The translations under genes and the position numbers were made by a program. Below are positions 4,805 to 8,927 of a DNA stretch of 8,927 nucleotides, one piece after another (the first letter of the stretch is position 1; each line of letters begins with the position of its first letter). This DNA is from Chitinophagaceae bacterium (lineage in GTDB: Bacteria; Bacteroidota; Bacteroidia; Chitinophagales; Chitinophagaceae), in assembly GCA_025455205.1 (NCBI GenBank), contig JALOMZ010000048.1:1-8927 (forward strand), given 5' to 3'. The notes beneath the pieces are model-generated. The model searched no databases. It saw nothing but the letters and a program-made list of their open reading frames with translations, and was not told the DNA's origin.

Positions 4805-5854
4805 TTACGCCTTGTCACGGTTACGAAAATACTCTTTTCGCTGGGCCTGATAGGCTTCTTCCACGGCATCTTCCTTCTCTTTTTCCTTGTCGTATGCCTT
4901 GATGATGGCTTTCACCAGGCGGTGGCGTACCACATCTTCCTCATCGAGCTCAATATGGGCAATGCCGTTGATGTTCTTGAGGATCCGGGTGGCTTTTTCC
5001 AATCCGCTTTTCTGGCTCTTTGGCAGGTCCACCTGTGTCATATCGCCGGTGATGATGGCCTTTGCATTGGCGCCTATGCGGGTGAGGAACATTTTGAGCT
5101 GCAGGTCGGTTGAGTTCTGCGCCTCATCGAGTATGATATAGGCATTATCCAGTGTACGACCGCGCATGTATGCCAGTGGGGCAATTTCGATGGTGCGGGT
5201 ACTCATGTAATAGCCCAGTTTGTCGGCGGGGATCATATCGTCGAGCGCATCATACAGCGGGCGCAGGTAAGGGTCGATCTTTTCTTTGAGGTCGCCGGGC
5301 AAAAAACCCAGGCTTTCTCCTGCTTCCACGGCGGGGCGCGTGAGGATGATCTTCTTCACCGACTTGTTCTTGAGGGCCCTTACCGCCAGGGCTACTGCCG
5401 TATAGGTTTTGCCGGTACCTGCAGGACCCAGGGCAAAGACAATATCATTGGTATCTGCGGCGGCCACCATGCGCTTCTGGTTGTGGGTCCGGGCCCGCAC
5501 GGTTTTGCCGTTGGGGCCAAATACCAGCACATCGTTGGGGTTACGCTCCACGAAATTGTCTATGGTTTCTGCATCATCACCCCCCAGGATCTGTTCGAAA
5601 TAATTCTCGCTCAGGTGCCCGTTGCGCTCCAGGTATTGAACGATCAGGCCAATCTTTTCTTTTGCGAACTCAATTTGCTCCGGACTGCCGCTCAGTTTTA
5701 TTTGTGTCCCGCGGCCCAGGATCTTCAACAATGGAAATTTCTTCTTCAGCAAATCGAGCTTCCCGTTGTTCACCCCAAAGAATTCAATGGGGTTGACGGT
5801 TTCGAGGTTGATGATGGTCTCTGTCAAATGGCGTTGATTTAATGGGTCAGACAA
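4805..5854 (-). CDS. phoH: PhoH-family ATPase (PhoH/YbeZ-like)
   Basis: This gene encodes up to 349 residues of a cytoplasmic P-loop ATPase. The family is linked to RNA metabolism and ribosome maturation (YbeZ works with YbeY) and in some species to phosphate starvation. Residues about 10-80 form the small KH-like N-terminal domain (FPLLKILGRGTQIKLSG). Walker A is GPAGTGKT (143-150). Walker B is YIILDEAQN (239-247). ITGDMTQVDLP (268-278) is the third ATPase motif, and VVRHRLV carries the conserved arginines. A charged tail (KEKEKEDAVEEAYQ) ends the protein. No ATG can start the reading frame: an in-frame TAG lies at 5890-5888, and the options are TTG at 5854 or TTG at 5827. The second gives MTETIINLETVNPIEFFGVN, which looks most like homologues. 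No ybeY neighbour is present. Confidence 0.93.
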   Translation of the reverse strand: MSDPLNQRHLTETIINLETVNPIEFFGVNNGKLDLLKKKFPLLKILGRGTQIKLSGSPEQIEFAKEKIGLIVQYLERNGHLSENYFEQILGGDDAETIDNFVERNPNDVLVFGPNGKTVRARTHNQKRMVAAADTNDIVFALGPAGTGKTYTAVALAVRALKNKSVKKIILTRPAVEAGESLGFLPGDLKEKIDPYLRPLYDALDDMIPADKLGYYMSTRTIEIAPLAYMRGRTLDNAYIILDEAQNSTDLQLKMFLTRIGANAKAIITGDMTQVDLPKSQKSGLEKATRILKNINGIAHIELDEEDVVRHRLVKAIIKAYDKEKEKEDAVEEAYQAQRKEYFRNRDKA

Positions 5855-5870
5855 TGATTTGTAAAGAACT

Positions 5871-5888
5871 GGATTCGCAGACCGAACC
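5871..5888 (-). other. Hairpin at the 5' end of the predicted phoH mRNA
   Basis: On the minus strand GGTTCG pairs with CGAATCC (six pairs, one bulged T) around GTCTG. The element begins right at the predicted start of transcription (near 5887), so it would cap the 5' end of the phoH transcript. It is short, and chance is possible. Confidence 0.35.
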
Positions 5889-5892
5889 TATC

Positions 5893-5925
5893 CAAATTTA
5901 TTTTTTGCATACCCTGAATCTCAAA
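5893..5925 (-). promoter_or_regulatory. Strong Bacteroidota-type promoter for phoH
   Basis: On the minus strand TTTG (5925-5922) is followed after 21 nt by TAAATTTG (5900-5893). This is an exact match to TTTG-N19-21-TAnnTTTG. Transcription should start near 5887, about 33 nt before the TTG at 5854 or 60 nt before the TTG at 5827. It is the best promoter in the window. Confidence 0.7.
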
Positions 5926-6316
5926 ATTACTTATTCACTTTTTGTGGAAAGAAAGGCCGGACCGCCCGGCGGTTATTGTTTTGTGAAGGTTGGCTGCTCA
6001 GCTGGTTTTGCTGAAGTGCAGCGGTATCTCAGCAGGGGGTAACAAAGGCGGAACAACGGATCAGCCAGGGTGCGGAGGTGCAACCAGGGTGGGGCAGGAC
6101 CCGCACGGTTACGGCCTTTGACTGTTTCCGGCCGGGCAAAAATGTGCCGTCTTTAGCAGGGGGCGGCATCCAACGCAGGCAGCACCCTCCGGGAGCTTAT
6201 TCAAGTCGATTGCTCTATCGGTTATGGGGCCGGCTGGTGATGCTTAGCACAACACGCAGGCATGCCCTGATGGGTAATTTCCTGACGATTGTTAGTTTTT
6301 GGCTTGCCATTCGTCA

Positions 6317-6347
6317 TTTTTCGCCCCCTTGGCGGCCTCTACTTTTA
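6317..6347 (+). promoter_or_regulatory. Weak promoter candidate for ppdK
   Basis: TTTT (6317-6320) is followed after 19 nt by TACTTTTA (6340-6347). Each half has one mismatch to TTTG and TAnnTTTG, with correct spacing. It would give a leader of about 100 nt containing the hairpin at 6392-6419. It is the best candidate found upstream of ppdK but is not strong. Confidence 0.3.
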
Positions 6348-6391
6348 CGCCGACATCAGATAACAAACCAATTCATGTAAACGGGAACAAC

Positions 6392-6419
6392 TGCGGAAGA
6401 CACAGCATCGTGCTTCGCA
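6392..6419 (+). other. Hairpin in the ppdK leader
   Basis: TGCG, AAG and CAC (6392-6403, with single bulged bases at 6396 and 6400) pair with GTG, CTT and CGCA (6410-6419) around the loop AGCATC, making ten pairs. It lies 36 nt before the ppdK ATG, and no T-run follows directly. It could influence mRNA stability or translation. Confidence 0.4.
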
Positions 6420-6455
6420 ACATTTCCTCTCCTTTAAATTCTAAAACCTCGAAAG

Positions 6456-8927
6456 ATGGCAACAAGCAAAAAACCGGCGAAGTATGTGTATTTCTTCGGC
6501 GGCGGCAAGGCCGATGGCAATGAATCCATGAAAAACCTGCTGGGTGGCAAGGGTGCCAACCTGGCTGAAATGGCTGGTCACCCGCAGCTGAAACTGCCCG
6601 TACCTCCCGGATTTACGGTAACTACAGAAGTATGTACTTACTACTACGATAACAAGAGAACCTACCCCAGGGTATTGAAACAGCAGGTGGCCGAAGCGCT
6701 TGGCCGCATGGAAAAGCTGACCGGCAAGAAGTTTGGTGATGTAAAGAATCCGCTCCTGGTGTCTGTACGTTCCGGTGCCCGCCGCAGCATGCCGGGTATG
6801 ATGGAAACAGTACTCAACGTGGGCCTCAACGAGAAAACCATTCAGGGTGTGATTGCCCAGAGTGGCGATGAGCGTTTTGCCTATGATGCCTACCGCAGGC
6901 TGATCATGATGTATGCCGATGTGGTAATGGAAAAGGCTGCCGGTATTGAACCCAAGGGCGGCAAGGGTATCCGCAAACAACTCGACGAAAAGCTGGAGCA
7001 AATCAAGCACAAGCGGGGCTACAAAAGCGATACCGAACTTACGGTGGATGAACTGAAAGCCCTGGTGGCCGATTATAAGAAAACAGTGAAGAAGGTGCTG
7101 GGCGTGGATTTTCCCGATGATCCCATGCAGCAGCTCTGGGGCGGCATTGGTGCCGTTTTTGCCAGCTGGAATGGCAAGCGCGCTGTGGAATACCGCCGTA
7201 TCGAGAAGATCCCGCATGAATGGGGTACCGCCGTTAACGTGCAAGCCATGGTGTTTGGCAATATGGGCAACGACAGTTGTACCGGTGTAGCCTTCACCCG
7301 CAACCCGGGTACCGGTGAGAACAAGTTCTACGGTGAATACCTGGTAAATGCCCAGGGTGAAGATGTGGTGGCTGGTATCCGTACCCCGGCGCCTATTAAT
7401 GAATATTCCAAGAATGCGCAGAGTGAGCATTTCGATACCCTCGAAAAACTGATGCCTGTTCAGTACAAGGAACTGCATGCCATTCAGCGCAAGCTGGAAA
7501 AGCACTACAAGGATATGCAGGACATTGAGTTCACCATTGAAAAGGGCAAGCTCTATATGCTGCAATGCCGGGTGGGCAAGCGCAATGGCGTGGCCGCCGT
7601 TCGCATGGCTACCGAGATGTACAAAGAGAAACTGATTGACATCAACACCGCTATTATGCGGGTAGGTCCCAACCAGTTGGTGGAACTGCTGCTGCCCATG
7701 CTGGATCCTGAGGCCGAAAAATTGCAGCCGGTGATTGCCAAAGGCCTGCCGGCCGGACCGGGCGGTGCTAAGGGCCGCGTGGTATTCACCTCCGAGGAGG
7801 CTGTTGAGTGGGCATCCAAAGGAGAGAAGGTGATTCTGGTGCGCGAAGAAACATCGCCGGAAGACGTAGACGGCATGCACAAAGCCCAGGCCATCCTGAC
7901 CACAAAGGGCGGTATGACCTCGCACGCTGCCCTCGTGGCCCGCGGTTGGGGTAAGTGCTGCATCGTTGGCTGCGGTGATATTGAGATCCATGCCGATGCC
8001 AAAACCTTCCATGCCAAAGGCGGCGTGGTGATCAAGGAAGGCGACTGGATCAGCCTCAACGGTACCAAAGGTCTGGTGTATGAAGGCAGCATGAACCTCG
8101 TGGATATTGATGTGGCGAAGAATGAGTCCTATAAGGAGCTCATGAAACTGGTGGACAAAGTGAAGCAGATTGGGGTGCGCGCCAACGCCGAAACGCCCGA
8201 AGATGCACTTACAGCTTTCCGCTTTGGGGCCGAGGGTATAGGCCTGTTCCGTACCGAACATATGTTCTATGGCGAAGGCAGCGAAGAGCCGCTGTTCCAG
8301 CTGCGCAAGATGATTGTTAGCAAAACGGAGAAGGAACGCCGGGCTGCCCTGAACGACCTCTATAAGTATGTGAAGAAGGACGTGAAGGATACGCTGAACG
8401 TAATGAATGGACACCCCGTTACCATTCGCCTGCTCGATCCCCCGCTGCATGAATTTGTACCGCACGACAAGGAAAAGCTGCACCACCTGAGCAAGGAGCT
8501 GGGTATCAGCATGAGCGTGCTGAAGCGCCGGGTACTGGCCCTGCATGAAAACAACCCCATGCTGGGACACCGCGGGGTACGCTTGGGTATCAGCTATCCC
8601 GAGATCACTGAAATGCAGATCCGTGCCATCTTTGAAGCTACTGCCGAACTCATGAAGCAGGGCAAGAAAGCCCTTCCGGAGATCATGGTGCCTGTGACCT
8701 GCACCGTGAACGAGCTGGTTCACCAGCGTAAGATCGTAGACCAGGTATACCAGGAAGTATGCGCCAAAACGGGCGTGAAGAAGATCCCCTTCCTCTACGG
8801 TACCATGATCGAGATTCCGCGCGCAGCCCTCAAGGCCGCACAGATGGCAGAAGCAGCCGACTTCTTCAGCTTTGGCACCAACGACCTCACCCAGATGAGC
8901 TTTGGCTTCAGCCGCGATGATATCGGA
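6456..8927 (+). CDS. ppdK: Pyruvate, phosphate dikinase (3' end outside window)
   Basis: 824 residues are visible, open to the last base; about 80-90 C-terminal residues are missing. The enzyme interconverts pyruvate + ATP + phosphate with PEP + AMP + diphosphate in the cytoplasm. The N-terminal ATP-grasp domain has GGKGANLAEMAG (K32) and SVRSGARRSMPGMMET (R105). The swivelling phosphohistidine domain has GGMTSHAALVARG with catalytic H490. The C-terminal PEP/pyruvate barrel has GLFRTEHMF (R599), TIRLLDPPLHEF (R658), TMIEIPRAA (E786) and GTNDLTQ (N809). These correspond to R561, R617, E745 and N768 of the Clostridium symbiosum enzyme. The catalytic Cys (C831 there) would fall near residue 872, outside the window. 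ATG 6456 gives MATSKKPAKYVYFFGGGKADG, a normal family start. The gene is divergent from phoH and appears to begin a new transcript. Confidence 0.97.
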   Translation, partial: MATSKKPAKYVYFFGGGKADGNESMKNLLGGKGANLAEMAGHPQLKLPVPPGFTVTTEVCTYYYDNKRTYPRVLKQQVAEALGRMEKLTGKKFGDVKNPLLVSVRSGARRSMPGMMETVLNVGLNEKTIQGVIAQSGDERFAYDAYRRLIMMYADVVMEKAAGIEPKGGKGIRKQLDEKLEQIKHKRGYKSDTELTVDELKALVADYKKTVKKVLGVDFPDDPMQQLWGGIGAVFASWNGKRAVEYRRIEKIPHEWGTAVNVQAMVFGNMGNDSCTGVAFTRNPGTGENKFYGEYLVNAQGEDVVAGIRTPAPINEYSKNAQSEHFDTLEKLMPVQYKELHAIQRKLEKHYKDMQDIEFTIEKGKLYMLQCRVGKRNGVAAVRMATEMYKEKLIDINTAIMRVGPNQLVELLLPMLDPEAEKLQPVIAKGLPAGPGGAKGRVVFTSEEAVEWASKGEKVILVREETSPEDVDGMHKAQAILTTKGGMTSHAALVARGWGKCCIVGCGDIEIHADAKTFHAKGGVVIKEGDWISLNGTKGLVYEGSMNLVDIDVAKNESYKELMKLVDKVKQIGVRANAETPEDALTAFRFGAEGIGLFRTEHMFYGEGSEEPLFQLRKMIVSKTEKERRAALNDLYKYVKKDVKDTLNVMNGHPVTIRLLDPPLHEFVPHDKEKLHHLSKELGISMSVLKRRVLALHENNPMLGHRGVRLGISYPEITEMQIRAIFEATAELMKQGKKALPEIMVPVTCTVNELVHQRKIVDQVYQEVCAKTGVKKIPFLYGTMIEIPRAALKAAQMAEAADFFSFGTNDLTQMSFGFSRDDIG

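Larger units (their letters stand above)
5926..6455. other. Intergenic region between divergent phoH and ppdK
   Basis: Together with the phoH promoter region this makes a gap of about 600 bp. Short reading frames cross it but none has a recognisable protein, a consistent codon pattern or a good start context. It contains several hairpins. GCTGC-TCAGC (5993-6002) pairs with GCTGA and GCAGC (6010-6014, 6018-6022). ACCGC/GCGGT lies at 5961-5973, and a stem at 6392-6419. No tRNA, known riboswitch core or tandem repeat was seen. The 5' part is GC-rich, and near-copies of CCAGGGTG occur around 6065-6093. It may hold distal control sequence for ppdK or the remains of a lost gene. Confidence 0.5.

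Noticed and set aside
4792..4869. A longer N-terminus for the YiiX-like protein
   Set aside because: It would overlap the phoH coding end and place the lipoprotein signal peptide inside the protein.
5871..5888. A tRNA T-arm-like sequence on the minus strand (GGTTCG...CGAATCC)
   Set aside because: No acceptor stem, anticodon arm or D-arm can be placed around it. It is only a short hairpin.
5842..6042. A 66-codon plus-strand frame overlapping the phoH start and promoter
   Set aside because: It covers an exact-match promoter reading the other way, and its sequence is unlike any family.
6078..6380. A 100-codon plus-strand frame in the phoH-ppdK gap
   Set aside because: The product is Arg- and Trp-rich with no family resemblance and no promoter or ribosome-binding context. 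A decayed gene cannot be excluded, but a real gene is not supported.
6441..8723. A 760-codon open frame on the minus strand opposite ppdK
   Set aside because: ppdK on the plus strand has all its family motifs. The opposite frame has no recognisable domain and is a by-product of the codon use of ppdK.
1..8927. Mobile elements, CRISPR arrays, defence or toxin-antitoxin systems
   Set aside because: No transposase, integrase, regularly spaced repeats, target-site duplications or defence-type genes were seen. The window is mostly core chromosomal genes.

Overview
The window looks like chromosomal DNA of a Bacteroidota bacterium, most likely from the Chitinophagaceae or a close relative. Four things point there: the gene order rpsE-rpmD-rplO-secY-map, the DUF4878-like lipoprotein, the wording of the proteins (PhoH, SecY, PPDK), and promoter candidates of the TTTG-N19-21-TAnnTTTG type used by the Bacteroidota sigma factor. 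Clear Shine-Dalgarno sequences are absent, which also fits. The genus cannot be named from this sequence.

Layout. Positions 1-2445 (+) are the end of the spc ribosomal protein cluster: the 3' end of rpsE, then rpmD, rplO and secY. The three spacers here are 81, 157 and 86 nt, and each contains a predicted RNA hairpin. A strong terminator follows secY. The methionine aminopeptidase gene map (2567-3394, +) comes next, apparently with its own promoter, and ends at a bidirectional terminator. The usual continuation into infA, rpmJ and the alpha operon is absent.

Positions 3471-5854 hold three minus-strand genes. A phoH-like ATPase gene is followed 13 nt later by a predicted lipoprotein of the YiiX-like permuted papain fold, probably co-transcribed. 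A small DUF4878-like lipoprotein with its own promoter candidate comes last. A gap of about 600 bp (5855-6455) carries divergent regulatory sequence and no convincing gene. The window ends inside ppdK (pyruvate, phosphate dikinase, +), of which the first 824 residues are present.

Functionally, the first part makes ribosome components, the protein-export channel and the enzyme that trims nascent N-termini. The middle part makes an RNA-metabolism-type ATPase and two envelope lipoproteins. The last gene sits at the pyruvate/PEP node.

No convincing undescribed multi-gene system is visible. The most interesting material is the structured RNA potential in the ribosomal spacers, the early end of the ribosomal cluster, the phoH gene with no possible ATG start, and the phoH/YiiX-like lipoprotein pair.
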